In this document: positions 5,137 through 14,300 of the stretch, piece by piece
Layout: each line of letters opens with the position of its first letter
How positions within the stretch are numbered: position 1 is the stretch's first letter
The notes under the pieces: generated by a model
What the model saw: the letters and a program-made list of their open reading frames with translations, nothing else
Databases searched by the model: none
What the model was told of the DNA's origin: nothing
Program-made: the position numbers and the translations under genes
From: an uncultured Blautia sp.
Lineage (GTDB): Bacteria; Bacillota; Clostridia; Lachnospirales; Lachnospiraceae
Assembly: GCA_900547615.1 (NCBI GenBank)
Contig: URHH01000054.1
Coordinates: 1-15,117, forward strand
DNA length: 15,117 nucleotides
Reading direction: 5' to 3'

Positions 5137-6237
5137 TCAGTGATTGAATGTCATCTTGAAGTTAGATACCGTAGACGCATCGTTAGACAGTGCATAGTAA
5201 GCAACACCATTAACCGTTACTTCAACCCTGTTAAATGTGCCGGTTACATCAAAATTGTTAGCGTCGAGAATCTTAGAGATATTTCCATAAGATTTCGGGT
5301 AAGCAAACATCATCTTCTGGTTTGCACAGGTAAAGTTAAAGGATTTATTTCCTTTTGCCTGCACTACTTTAGTAGCCGCTTTGATAAGCTCTTCTGTCGG
5401 ATTCGCATCTGCTGCAATCGCACCGTAGTAATATGGAGATACAAAAGTATAAGCGCCGGTCTTTGCTGTAACTACTTTCTTTTCTGCGTCTGTAACCTTG
5501 ACGGAAAGCTGCTTGTTTTCTGTTACAGTCAGCGCCTTTGAAAGGGTAATCGCATTTGCCCCTGCTTTAATTCCTTCCGCCAGACTGCCGATTACTTCTT
5601 CGCCGTCAAGGACTTCAATTTTTGTAATGGCAGCGCTTCCCATTGTAATGTTTACCGTAACACCTGTTACGTTGTGAGTAGTTCCCACTTCCACTACTCC
5701 TCCGTTGGATGGAGTCATAGCAGCGCTGACAGTAGGAGCTACATACGCATGGAGCAGCTTGTTGATCATCTCGATGGCTTCCACTCCCTCGCTTGGCGGT
5801 ACATATCCTTTCGGGATTCCTCCGACTGCTACAGTAGATGGTGTCTGATTCTTGTATTTGGTGTCATTGGCTGTCGCACCTGCTGCTACGCCATCCAGCT
5901 TCTTCTTATCGTTTCCGGACATGTAACCGGATGCAGACTGTGTAGCATCTGTATGTGTATGGTTCTTGTCTGCCTTACCTGCGATAGCCGCATTTAAGGC
6001 ATCTGCCACTTCCTTGTGAGATTCGATATAATCCGCGATTTCCTTTAAGGTATCAAACGTTTCCGGTGCTCCATCAATGAGAGCTGCAATCTTTTCGTTG
6101 ATGTAATCAACAATGCTCTTCTCATCATTCTCCCCCATCTTAACCGCGTCTGCTACGGTCTTTGCAAACCATTTCTCCCATACAGGAGACTCTTCCGTAC
6201 CGACGTTGCGGTACAGCCACACTCTTTCATTCGCCAT
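5137..6237 (-). CDS. Long tail fibre protein with HTHTDAT-type module
   Basis: The ATG at 6237 overlaps the preceding stop by 11 bases and follows AGAGAGGAAAC. The product is 366 residues. Residues 40-88 form a helical, possibly coiled-coil segment (IDGAPETFDTLKEIADYI then KEVADALNAAIAGKAD). Residues 92-117 are the hallmark NHTHTDATQSASGYMS and KKKLDGVAAGAT module of Firmicutes phage fibres, with HxH at 93-95. Residues about 165-265 look like an immunoglobulin-like beta domain (VSAAMTPSNGGVVEVGTTHN onward). Residues 266-366 (SPYYYGAI, then FAYPKSYGNI) are a C-terminal domain seen on other Firmicutes phage fibres. It is the longest fibre chain here and a good candidate receptor-binding protein. 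Confidence 0.85.
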   Translation of the reverse strand: MANERVWLYRNVGTEESPVWEKWFAKTVADAVKMGENDEKSIVDYINEKIAALIDGAPETFDTLKEIADYIESHKEVADALNAAIAGKADKNHTHTDATQSASGYMSGNDKKKLDGVAAGATANDTKYKNQTPSTVAVGGIPKGYVPPSEGVEAIEMINKLLHAYVAPTVSAAMTPSNGGVVEVGTTHNVTGVTVNITMGSAAITKIEVLDGEEVIGSLAEGIKAGANAITLSKALTVTENKQLSVKVTDAEKKVVTAKTGAYTFVSPYYYGAIAADANPTEELIKAATKVVQAKGNKSFNFTCANQKMMFAYPKSYGNISKILDANNFDVTGTFNRVEVTVNGVAYYALSNDASTVSNFKMTFNH

Positions 6238-7054
6238 TTTTTGTTTCCTCTCTTTCTTTTTTGTTATTTATTTTTGCTAAAAAGGCAGTATCTTTTGGAG
6301 CGTCCTGCTCTGTCGATACTGCCAGTTTGCCATTGATTATATATGGTTCTTCACTTTTTCTAGTTATTGGGGGATTTGCGCCCGCCCAATAATCACCATG
6401 TTCCGGCGGCGATGAACCAAAATCTAAGTTGTCAAATGCTGCTGCCCGGAAAGATACCGGCATACCCTCCACAATAAAGAGGGTATCTCCTTTGTCCAGA
6501 GGAGTATCTGCAGCGCCTATCTTGATGTTGCCTCTACCCATCTGTTCCTCAAGTATCTTTAACTTTTCCTGCAGAGCTTCCAGGTCTTTTGCCAGAGCAT
6601 ATGCTCCTGCATTTGCCTTTATTGTTACGTTTTCAGAATCAGACACTGCCTGATAGGTATCAAGATATATCGAAACTGGAACCTTTCCATTATAAGCGGG
6701 CAAATAATCCGCTTTTCCGGGATATGCCACTGCAAGGGAGTATAGAATCTCTCCTTCATCCGGATCCGAAGCATAGATACCAATCTCGCCAATATAATAG
6801 GGCGTCGTCAGCTCGGTATTCGTAATCGCAGCCGTCATTTTAATCGTCTTGGGGTCTGTTACGGTAAAAGAAGAAATTCCAAATTCCTGTCTCTTATCTT
6901 TTAACTCTGTTCTGTCCTTAAGAATTTCGTCTTCGTCATACTCACCAGCTCCGGTTACAATTTTTGCAAATTCCAGCTTGATTTCCCGGATTTGCGTCTT
7001 TTGGATAAGGGCAAGCCCTTTTTCTGTTATAACCGCTTTTCTAAATTGCGCCAT
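6227..7054 (-). CDS. Tail-collar-type fibre protein (baseplate-proximal fibre)
   Basis: The ATG at 7054 is preceded by AAGGGAGGTG with seven bases of spacing. The upstream in-frame ATG at 7084 would overlap the previous gene's end and lacks a site. The product is 275 residues. It opens with MAQFRKAVITEKGLALIQK, the typical start of the phage tail-collar fibre domain (DUF3751-type). That domain covers about residues 1-150 and includes YYIGEIGIYA and GKVPVSIYLDTYQAVSDSEN. A short coiled coil follows (LEALQEKLKILEEQMG), then a region rich in Gly, Asp and Pro, and a very charged end (KINNKKEREETKNGE). The family anchors fibres to the baseplate, in the xkdV / gpH position. Its C-terminal half is short compared with full-length fibres, consistent with distal parts being encoded by the following genes. 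Confidence 0.85.
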   Translation of the reverse strand: MAQFRKAVITEKGLALIQKTQIREIKLEFAKIVTGAGEYDEDEILKDRTELKDKRQEFGISSFTVTDPKTIKMTAAITNTELTTPYYIGEIGIYASDPDEGEILYSLAVAYPGKADYLPAYNGKVPVSIYLDTYQAVSDSENVTIKANAGAYALAKDLEALQEKLKILEEQMGRGNIKIGAADTPLDKGDTLFIVEGMPVSFRAAAFDNLDFGSSPPEHGDYWAGANPPITRKSEEPYIINGKLAVSTEQDAPKDTAFLAKINNKKEREETKNGE

Positions 7055-7070
7055 TATTTCACACCTCCCT

Positions 7071-7700
7071 TCACGCCAGAACAATGCTCGGTATCATCAC
7101 ATGACCAACCGCTACCCTCTCGGAAAAAGTTATCTGATTTAATTCCTCCGATTCAAGCGTAATATGCGGTGTTATCACCTGTACAAATCCCATATGTTCT
7201 GTAAGTTGTGCTTCTTCCTGGATTTGAACCGAATATCCTAAATGTGCCGGCATTCTGCGCGTTATGATATTTAAAATTTTATCATCAACAAGGACAGCCA
7301 TTCCCTTGCCATCAACTACTATAGTAAAAGCATTTCCATCATACAGAACATCACTGTTACAGCCTGTGTAATCCTTTATCAAATCAATGATCGCTGTCCT
7401 TGAAAATTTTCGAAAGCCAAAATAATAATAGACCGCAACAACTTTTCTCCGTTCCTCCAGCGTGGCTTCCGGGTCAAATTCAATTCCGAGAAACTTTTCA
7501 AATTTCGAAATCGTCTCTTCATCTGCATGTAACGGAAAAGTATTTCGGATAATCTGTTCCAACCAATACGCCATTAAATCAAGTGTCCAACCTGCATATT
7601 GATAGTTTGCATCCATTTCCCTGAATTCTGTCAGCCACTTTGGCCCATAGCTTATAACTTCAAGATAATTGGGACGGTCGTCGTTATGAAATATTTTCAT
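7071..7700 (-). CDS. xkdU: Baseplate end protein, DUF2313/YmfQ (XkdU-like)
   Basis: The ATG at 7700 overlaps the baseplate J gene by 17 bases and follows GGGGAGG. The product is 209 residues, close to the usual length of the family. The N-terminal half is helical (WLTEFREMDANYQYAGWTL, then EQIIRNTFPLHADEETISK). It is followed by the family hallmark block LGIEFDPEATLEERRKVV and a segment FRKFSRTAIIDLIKDYTG. The C-terminal third is beta. In P2 and Mu terms this is the gpI / gp48 position: it closes the baseplate and connects the J protein to the fibre. The assignment rests on motif plus its fixed place between xkdT-like and fibre genes. Confidence 0.9.
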   Translation of the reverse strand: MKIFHNDDRPNYLEVISYGPKWLTEFREMDANYQYAGWTLDLMAYWLEQIIRNTFPLHADEETISKFEKFLGIEFDPEATLEERRKVVAVYYYFGFRKFSRTAIIDLIKDYTGCNSDVLYDGNAFTIVVDGKGMAVLVDDKILNIITRRMPAHLGYSVQIQEEAQLTEHMGFVQVITPHITLESEELNQITFSERVAVGHVMIPSIVLA

Positions 7701-8787
7701 CGATCACTACCTCCCCAAGTACAGGAATCTGTTTCACAGAAAACGATATATTGCTTGTTGATCCGTTTAATCTAAGATTGTCATAATCAATTACGCCATT
7801 TATATCCGTCAGGATAGCACCAATCCGCGTAAACCTTACTTTTATATTCCCAGAATATTTCTCCATAGATATACTTTTAAAATAAGATTTCACTTCTTCT
7901 GTGAGTTTCTCTTTTATCTCAGTAAAGGTTACTTCTGTTCCTTTTATAACAGACACACTTATGTCTATTACGACTGCTTCTGCAGCTACGACGGGGCAGA
8001 TCTGCCCAATCGTAGCAACTCCTTCTCCCATACCATTTGCTCCGGGATCGAGATATTTCTGTGTCTCATTTACCACTTCTTCGGTTGGTACTCCTCCGTC
8101 TTTCGCTATAATAACGCACATGACAGTATTGGGCCCGTTCCACAAAGAAATGATTCGGGCTCTCCCAACACCTGTAACAGATTCACACCATGTCATCATC
8201 TGACTTACGTTTCCGTTTTCATCTGGCCCGGATATTTTATTATGGAGCCGTCTTCTTGCGTCATCATCGGACTCCATATCTACAGCCGGAATTGCGATTT
8301 CAGTAACTCTTGCGCTTTTTAATTCTCTTACATCTCTTTCCGGAATAATCATAGTTCCAGGAGAAATATTGTTCATTGTTGTTCCGGTATCTTCTGATAC
8401 AATCACCCATTTTTCTTTTAAGCGATCCACTCTAAAGAAATGCTCTGCACATATAACCCGTAGCCCTAGTTCTGGTTCTGCACCGTCAAACTCTGCATAG
8501 TATACAGCAGGAGTATCAGCAGGAGGATTTCGGGATAAGTTTCTTTCGCTTAAACGTTCGTCAAGAATTTCGCCGGTACAGGTAAAAATAGAAATAATAT
8601 CATTAACTTTATTCAAATCATGAAAAAATTTCGCTGTTCGGAAAGCATGGCCTTCTCCGGCATCCCGGTATACACTGCCTTGCCGTGTATCTACTCCAAG
8701 CTTTGCCCCCATATCAATTAACTGCTCCTGAAGAAATTCCTCTGTGATTTCTTCCAGCTTCAAATCTTTAATATTCGAATTTTCCAT
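7684..8787 (-). CDS. xkdT: Baseplate assembly protein J (XkdT-like)
   Basis: The ATG at 8787 follows AAAGGGGTGATACAGG and overlaps the preceding gene by 20 bases. The product is 367 residues. It shows the Baseplate_J plan: a helical N-terminal region with LGVDTRQGSVYRDAG (30-44), a central acidic and basic segment MESDDDARRRLHNKISG (171-187), the conserved NGNVSQMMTWCESVTGVGRA (191-210), and VMCVIIAKDGGVP followed by YLDPGANGMGEGVATI (245-260). J proteins form the wedge of the baseplate with the gp25-like protein, here the gene at 8768-9190. No truncation is seen, and length is in the usual 340-400 residue range. Confidence 0.95.
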   Translation of the reverse strand: MENSNIKDLKLEEITEEFLQEQLIDMGAKLGVDTRQGSVYRDAGEGHAFRTAKFFHDLNKVNDIISIFTCTGEILDERLSERNLSRNPPADTPAVYYAEFDGAEPELGLRVICAEHFFRVDRLKEKWVIVSEDTGTTMNNISPGTMIIPERDVRELKSARVTEIAIPAVDMESDDDARRRLHNKISGPDENGNVSQMMTWCESVTGVGRARIISLWNGPNTVMCVIIAKDGGVPTEEVVNETQKYLDPGANGMGEGVATIGQICPVVAAEAVVIDISVSVIKGTEVTFTEIKEKLTEEVKSYFKSISMEKYSGNIKVRFTRIGAILTDINGVIDYDNLRLNGSTSNISFSVKQIPVLGEVVIDENIS

Positions 8788-9190
8788 CCTGTATCACCCC
8801 TTTCATCTCAACATCTCCATAAATCGTGTATGCTGTAAATTCTATGTGAATAGTATCTCCGGCTGCCTCATATATAAAATTTCCAATCCCCGTTATACGG
8901 TCGTCTGCCATAAGAGCCTCTTCCGTCATTTGAGGTATATCAGAATCTAAATACTGATCTGTAAGCCCTACATTGATTCGGTTCATTGCATCAAATCCAT
9001 ATTGGTCGTTGTAAATAAGATGTGCAAATCTTCTGGTTGACAGTATTTTTCTTATCGATTGCATAACTGCTTCTTTTCCATCGATATGTCCAATTATTCT
9101 CTTGTTTGCAAAATCCATCGCATAAGTACGTGTCTCCTGCGGCTCTAATAAGTCACTGTATTCAAACGGAACCTTGATTGCATTATCCAT
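8768..9190 (-). CDS. xkdS: Baseplate wedge protein, DUF2634 / gp25-like (XkdS-like)
   Basis: The start is placed at the ATG at 9190. AAAGGAG lies there at a good distance, and it overlaps the stop of the previous gene by eight bases. The upstream in-frame start at 9229 would add 13 residues with no family similarity. The product is 140 residues. The signature segment KILSTRRFAHLIYNDQYGFD (48-67) is the conserved core of this gp25/gpW-like fold; the N terminus contains TRTYAMDFANKRIIGHIDG, as usual in the family. The C terminus is short and beta. It should assemble with the J protein and hub in the inner baseplate. Confidence 0.9.
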   Translation of the reverse strand: MDNAIKVPFEYSDLLEPQETRTYAMDFANKRIIGHIDGKEAVMQSIRKILSTRRFAHLIYNDQYGFDAMNRINVGLTDQYLDSDIPQMTEEALMADDRITGIGNFIYEAAGDTIHIEFTAYTIYGDVEMKGVIQDGKFEY

Positions 9191-9452
9191 CTTTATACTC
9201 CTTTGCTCTATCCAGAACATAATACACATGCTGCTGGTTGAGACTCAGCAAATAATATTCTACACCTACCTGCATTCTCCATTTTCTGGCCGGAGGAATA
9301 ATTAAAGACTTTTCTGTAAGGATAATTTTTTCATCTTCCGCCAACCGCATAGTCAAAGGATCCATACTTATGATAACAGCCTGTACCACATCTAAAGTCC
9401 CATAAGCCCCAAGTTCCTGAAAAATCTGCTTCAAACTTGTTTTCTGCTCCAT
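9183..9452 (-). CDS. xkdR: Small baseplate protein, DUF2577 (XkdR-like)
   Basis: The ATG at 9452 follows AGGAGGGATATATA. The product is 89 residues, slightly short for the DUF2577 family (about 100). It contains a predicted beta layout with LGTLDVVQAVIISMDPLTM-type motifs in the middle (the segment is at residues 16-35) and KIILTEKSLIIPPARKW (42-58). It lies between the xkdQ-like and xkdS-like genes exactly as in PBSX, which is stronger evidence than sequence alone. A role next to the hub in the baseplate is inferred from context; no enzymatic residues are apparent. Confidence 0.8.
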   Translation of the reverse strand: MEQKTSLKQIFQELGAYGTLDVVQAVIISMDPLTMRLAEDEKIILTEKSLIIPPARKWRMQVGVEYYLLSLNQQHVYYVLDRAKEYKDG

Positions 9453-9474
9453 TATATATCCCTCCTGTTTCCTC

Positions 9475-10464
9475 TTATCCGGCTACATTTATGTTAGGAG
9501 CATAATTTAGTTTTAAATTCATCTTATGGCTTCCTTTTTCAAATGTATGCGTATCTTCGTCTATATACATAATTCGATTTTCTTTTATATGTGGTATACG
9601 GACAAAAACCGCTTTACCGGATATAGCCTCCATGCAGCCAATTGCTCCGGTCAGCTTTAAAGACCTGCTTACTAAAGCTTTCTCTTCCTTAAAAGTTTTA
9701 ATGATCTCGTCCAGTTCTGCAGTCGACACATCAGAATCGACCGAGGACACCTCCCGGAACACACCTATCTTAGACTCCAGAGAACTATTGATGTATTCTT
9801 TTTTCTTGTCTCCCTTTGACGTATATAAGGTGATGCGCGTCCGGGTGTTGTAAATGCTGCGGCTCCGCTCATAGGAGTCAATATTGACATTGGGTTCAAG
9901 AACAATAATATTCGACTGTTCTGTTCTCTTTACAAGGCTCACAATTCCTTTTTCGGAAAAAACATAATACCTTATTCCCTTTGCCATATACGTCTGGCTC
10001 AAAGCATCTTCTATTACGTCCCAATATGTGTTTCCGCGCTTTGTAAGCTCTGGTATCACATATCCGGTATCGGCACATTTTCCTACTTTTAAGCCAAGCC
10101 GCTTACACAGATCCCGGAAGATTTCAGACGCTGTTTTGTTGGTGTAGGTAAAACTGTCTTTGTTATTGGTCATATACACCAGGTCATCATACGCTTTAAT
10201 CCCCAGCGTACGCTTATTTCCAGATGTATCGTCCATGATCAAGCCGCGAAAAACTTCTTTCCCGTCACAATAAAAAATACAAGTAAGACCTTCCCCACAG
10301 TCAACCGATACCCTTGCCTGCTTATATCCTTCAGAGTCTGCAAGAGTGGCCTGTAAAGTCCGTGGAGCTGCTCCCTTTCTTCCGGATACAACCACTTTTC
10401 CTACCAATTTTGTAACATCGGTATAGGAATCCTTCCCGATCCACAATTCAATCTTTTCCGCCAT
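9475..10464 (-). CDS. xkdQ: Baseplate hub protein, gpD-like (XkdQ-like)
   Basis: The ATG at 10464 follows GGAGGACTGAC. The product is 329 residues, the normal size for this family (gpD of P2, XkdQ/YqbQ in Bacillus). The N-terminal region (about 1-90) is a beta barrel-like segment. It is followed by the characteristic ASEIFRDLCKRLGLKVG and then YWDVIEDALSQTYMAKGIRY, matching the conserved Y..I......T....G.RY hub core. The C-terminal half carries the second barrel (VFREVSSVDSDVS, then KLTGAIGCMEAISG and FVRIPHIKENRIMYIDED). It forms the central hub between the tape measure protein and the tail spike or needle. No catalytic motif is present. It lies 10 bases from the preceding stop and 22 bases before the xkdR-like gene. 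Confidence 0.9.
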   Translation of the reverse strand: MAEKIELWIGKDSYTDVTKLVGKVVVSGRKGAAPRTLQATLADSEGYKQARVSVDCGEGLTCIFYCDGKEVFRGLIMDDTSGNKRTLGIKAYDDLVYMTNNKDSFTYTNKTASEIFRDLCKRLGLKVGKCADTGYVIPELTKRGNTYWDVIEDALSQTYMAKGIRYYVFSEKGIVSLVKRTEQSNIIVLEPNVNIDSYERSRSIYNTRTRITLYTSKGDKKKEYINSSLESKIGVFREVSSVDSDVSTAELDEIIKTFKEEKALVSRSLKLTGAIGCMEAISGKAVFVRIPHIKENRIMYIDEDTHTFEKGSHKMNLKLNYAPNINVAG

Positions 10465-10474
10465 GTCAGTCCTC

Positions 10475-11182
10475 CTATGCCGGAATGGTGATTACTGTTC
10501 CGGCGAATATCAGATCTCCGTTACGACAGGAACTGAATCCGTGTTTTCGAGCAGCTTCATCGAGGACAGCTCTGTTCGCAGATAAAATCTTTGTATAAAG
10601 CTCTCCTTTTCCATAAAATCTCTTCGCTATCGTCCAAAGATAATCTGTTTCCTTAATGGTATAGGTAGAGGCTTTTTCTTTATTGGATACTCTGTCTTTC
10701 TCGTCTGACTGAACCACCGGTTTTCCACCCTCCGCTCTGGAATTTCGGATTTTCCGTAAACTGGTATTCCGATATTCCTTGAGTTCAAGCGAGTACTGTA
10801 TTGTCCCAGGGTCTCCTCCTACTTCTTCTGCTGTATAATCACTTATCAGCACATAACAATTAATTGCAAGCGGACCTCCGACCAGAACAAAGTGAGCCGG
10901 ATTTTTGGCGTCCATAAGCTGTTTGAGCCACTTATGGCATTTTGAAGGAGATTTGAAATCTTTTTTCGGTACATCACAGTACCCGCCGTATTGCGTGGGA
11001 AAATAACTGGAAAAAGACAGTCGGAGCGCGCCCCTCTTCGACTTATGGAATATTTCTCCGATCTGGTCGATATTAAAAGTGACGTCTTTTCCGGCCTCTT
11101 TTATTTTTATTTTTTCCGGCAGGACGGGAATCCGAAAAGTCTTCGCGTCGTTATCGTAATTCAGCCACATTTCATATCCCAT
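10475..11182 (-). CDS. xkdP: Tail/baseplate protein with C-terminal LysM domain (XkdP-like)
   Basis: The ATG at 11182 is favoured because GGAGGGTGGTAGGA precedes it. The alternative ATG at 11203 overlaps the small upstream gene. The product is 235 residues. The N-terminal part (1-135) carries RIPVLPEKIKIKEAGKD, GRL-like WLKQLMDAKNPAHFVL and INCYVLISDYTAEEVGGDPG, the plan of XkdP and T4 gp53-like tail proteins. After a charged linker (about 140-172) comes a LysM domain, with STYTIKETDYLWTIAKRFY (172-190) and ITIPA at the end. LysM binds peptidoglycan; at this place in the tail it probably helps fix the tube to the hub or contacts the cell wall during injection. It follows the 55-residue gene by two bases. 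Confidence 0.9.
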   Translation of the reverse strand: MGYEMWLNYDNDAKTFRIPVLPEKIKIKEAGKDVTFNIDQIGEIFHKSKRGALRLSFSSYFPTQYGGYCDVPKKDFKSPSKCHKWLKQLMDAKNPAHFVLVGGPLAINCYVLISDYTAEEVGGDPGTIQYSLELKEYRNTSLRKIRNSRAEGGKPVVQSDEKDRVSNKEKASTYTIKETDYLWTIAKRFYGKGELYTKILSANRAVLDEAARKHGFSSCRNGDLIFAGTVITIPA

Positions 11183-11184
11183 TC

Positions 11185-11352
11185 CTACCACCCTCCATTG
11201 CACTTATCGTCAAGAAACCGCTTAAACCACGACTCAAATAAGTCATGATCGTTGTCATCAAGCAACTCTTGCAGTTTTTTAAGCCCTGCCTCTACAGATG
11301 ACAATCTACTCTCAAGCGCGCTGATCTTTGCATAACAGTCATCAATACTCAT
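11185..11352 (-). CDS. Small 55-residue acidic coiled-coil protein between tape measure and LysM genes
   Basis: The ATG at 11350-11352 overlaps the tape measure stop by 11 bases and follows AAGGAG nine bases upstream. The stop TAG is at 11185-11187. The product starts MSIDDCYAKISALESRL; residues 8-32 are a heptad-rich helix (SALESRLSSVEAGLKKLQEL), followed by an acidic stretch (DDNDHD) and an amphipathic end with FESWFKRFLDDK. There is no transmembrane segment. No family is recognised. The compact fit between two tail genes and good translation signals make it likely real. A small coiled-coil partner of the tape measure or LysM protein is a guess. Confidence 0.75.
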   Translation of the reverse strand: MSIDDCYAKISALESRLSSVEAGLKKLQELLDDNDHDLFESWFKRFLDDKCNGGW

Positions 11353-14300
11353 ATACGCCATCTCCTTCTGTCAAAATCTCATCCTGTACCAGATTAATGA
11401 TTACATCTTTGATTTCGTCCATGATAATCTGCACTACGTCTTTTCGGGAAACCCCTCCGCTTGCCTGGAACTTTCCGCTGCCATTAATGTTGATGTTATA
11501 ATCCTTAATACTCCTCTTTTCGCTCGAATCACCTGAAGAACTCGGAGCCATAGCAGGCGGTACAGAGATCGGATTTTCTTCCAAAAGCCCCAGGCGTGTT
11601 CCTGCCTCTCTCCAAATGGATTTCGCATTTTCCGAACCATCTAACGGAATATATGCCTCCGGTCCGGCTTCTGCGAGCACACCGAAATGCGGTTGATCAA
11701 AAATACCGCCATCTGCATGCAAAGCAGCTGTGACCGTTGCCGAACCTGTCGCGCCCCCGCCGAAACTGATAGTCTTCGTAGGATTTGCCAGAGAATAATT
11801 GGCAGTAAGTGTTACATTGACTGTTCCGGACGCAGAATATGGATTTGACCATGCGCTACGAACAAGTCCTCCGACGTAATCATACACCTCTCCAATGTTA
11901 TCATTTCCCTTTGCCAAAGTAACATCTACGGTTCCGTCTGCCGGAAGCGCTGTAGCAAACGCAGTTGACACATTAGATTGTACTGTGGACACTGCCTGAG
12001 ACGAATCAATTGTTCCTGCATTGAGGGTAATATTCGCTGGAACTTCCACTGGAATTGCCTGCATATTGGTCTTTAAATAATCCGTTGTTGCCCCTGCAAG
12101 CGCCTCATCATTGATTCCTGATACTTCAAAGGTAATCGTAGTGGGAACCGTACTTTCCATTGGCTCCTGCGTTGACTCCTTGGATTCTGCTGCTGCTTTA
12201 AGCTCAGAATCATCTGTGCCAGCATCAGTATATTTCGTATTTACAGGCTGTTCCTGCGTTTTCGGTTCTTTGGTTTCGTTCTTTAAAGCTTCATCTGCCG
12301 CTTCTCCTGCTCCGGAAGCATCCACAGCAACCAGTTCTTTTGGTACATTGATTTTTGCACCAACATTAATCACATTAGGATCTGTAATCTGCGGATTGTA
12401 TGTGAGAAGTTCATCTACTGTACTTCCTACCGTTTCAGCGATACCAGAAAGGGTATCACCGGCAACAACCTCATATTCTACTGTGGCAGTACCGTTAACC
12501 TCTTTTTCAATGCCAGTTGCCTCTAACCCTTCAAACGCTTTGTTAATAAGCTCCCCTACCTGTGCTTCGTCGGCTTCTATTCCTTCTACTTCCACCTGCA
12601 TACCATCTACAGTAAGAGGGTCAGAAGTAACTTCTGCCGTAGCTCTGGACAAAGCAGTTCTCAGTTCTTCCGGCGCGGAAACCGCTCCTTCTTCAATTGC
12701 CTGCACCAGCGCCTTATTTGCTGGGTCTGTCACCATCTCATTAGCAAATACCTGCCATGCTGCATCTGCATCACCAGCTACCGCACCGGTCTGTATAGCC
12801 TGGTTAAATTCCGACATAATTTCTTCCGGAACCTTCTGCCCCATTGCAGTGTATTCGTCAATGATAGCTCCCATGCTTTCTACATCGGGCTTCATGGCTT
12901 CATATATCTCAGCAATAGCGCTTCTGTCCGCTTTGCCTATGTCTGTTCTTTGCTGTATCTGGCTGAGCATTCCGTCTTGTACCGCGGCACTAAGGCTTTG
13001 ATAATCCTGATTTTTCAGGAACGTATTCATATCAGATAAACCAGCAGCTGCATTTTCCTGTATGGAATCAAAGCTTTTGTTGATTTCTTTTCCATACGCA
13101 TCTTCAAAAGTATTATTCTCAAACTTCAGACTGTCATTAAGAATGAGAGCTTCTTCGTTTCGGATTGCCTCGCCAGCCTGATTTTTATAATAGTCAAGCT
13201 CAGAATCAGAGATTCTCTGTATTCCGTTTTCATCTTTCCGATTCAGTGCGTTTAGAGTGGTAAATAGCTTCTTTTCCGATTCTTCCAGCGCAGACATCGC
13301 CGTTTCTCTCTGTTCTCCAACTTCCTCAACGACTTTCGTAAACGTATCGCTTGTTAGATCTTTTCCAGAAAGACGACCATATTTCTGTGTGAGTATATCC
13401 ATTTCAGCTTGTGCTTCTGCTTCTTTCCACCCAGCTAGGATATTACTCATTTTGGTCTGCAGTTGGTCAATGGCAGCCTGCTCATTCACATCAAGAATTC
13501 CATCTTCCAAGGCAGTTTGCACTAAATTCGTCAAACCAGCAGATATATAAGAGACTTCGCTTAAGTCTTCTTTAGCCCATTCTGCAATTTTCGAACCAAG
13601 ACTGCTTCCATCAGTGCCTTTTAAGTCAAATTCGTCTAAGACAGCCTGTGCCCCTCGTGTTACCTCAGAAAGCGCTTGCTCTACGTTATCTCCAAAGGTA
13701 TTGATGTTGGCGATATAAGTTGCCACTTCGTTTTCGTCAAGCTGAATGCCAATGCTTGCTCTCCACTCAAGGGAGTCATTTTCTGCAAGGGCTTCTTCCG
13801 CCTGCTCTGCCAATTCGTCTGAGTTTTCAAAAGCGCCTAAAGCGGCATTGATATTCACAAGCCATTCCGCGTCGATCACTCTGGACGCAAAATCTTCTAT
13901 CTGATCTTCATCGAGCTCCACGCTTCCAAAATGGTCTGTGAGACTTCCATCTATTTGAGCCTCGTTATACTGATGAATTTTACTACCAATAAAAGTTGCC
14001 GCTGCTGCAAAGCCTGCCGCTCCTGCTGCCCAGGGACTTCCGAATAATATTTTTCCGAAATTCGTTAATGTTTTTACAATCCCCTCATTTTGGGAAATTT
14101 TGCTTGCAATACTAAATCCGGTATTTACCGTTTTCATTGCCGCAAAACCGGCGCCTATACTGGTAAGGGCATTTCCAATTGCTTTTGGATTTTTTAATAT
14201 AGTCTCCAGCATAGGGGCAAGCGCACTTCCAACCTCTTTGATCCCACTTGCCAGTGTTCCAAACGCGTCCGGAACCCACTCTGTCAGTGACGGAATTACC

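Noticed and set aside
2889..6237. Diversity-generating retroelement acting on a fibre gene
   Set aside because: No reverse transcriptase, accessory gene or template repeat is visible, and the fibre C termini do not resemble C-type lectin variable regions.
9896..10078. Alternative-frame 60-codon minus-strand open frame inside the xkdQ-like gene
   Set aside because: It overlaps the hub protein in another frame, lacks a ribosome site and has an atypical composition.
12111..13001. Long plus-strand open frame opposite the tape measure gene
   Set aside because: It is a shadow of the strongly supported minus-strand gene; its composition (runs of Ser, Ala, Thr and Val) is what the antisense of Ala- and Glu-rich coding DNA produces, and it has no ribosome site.
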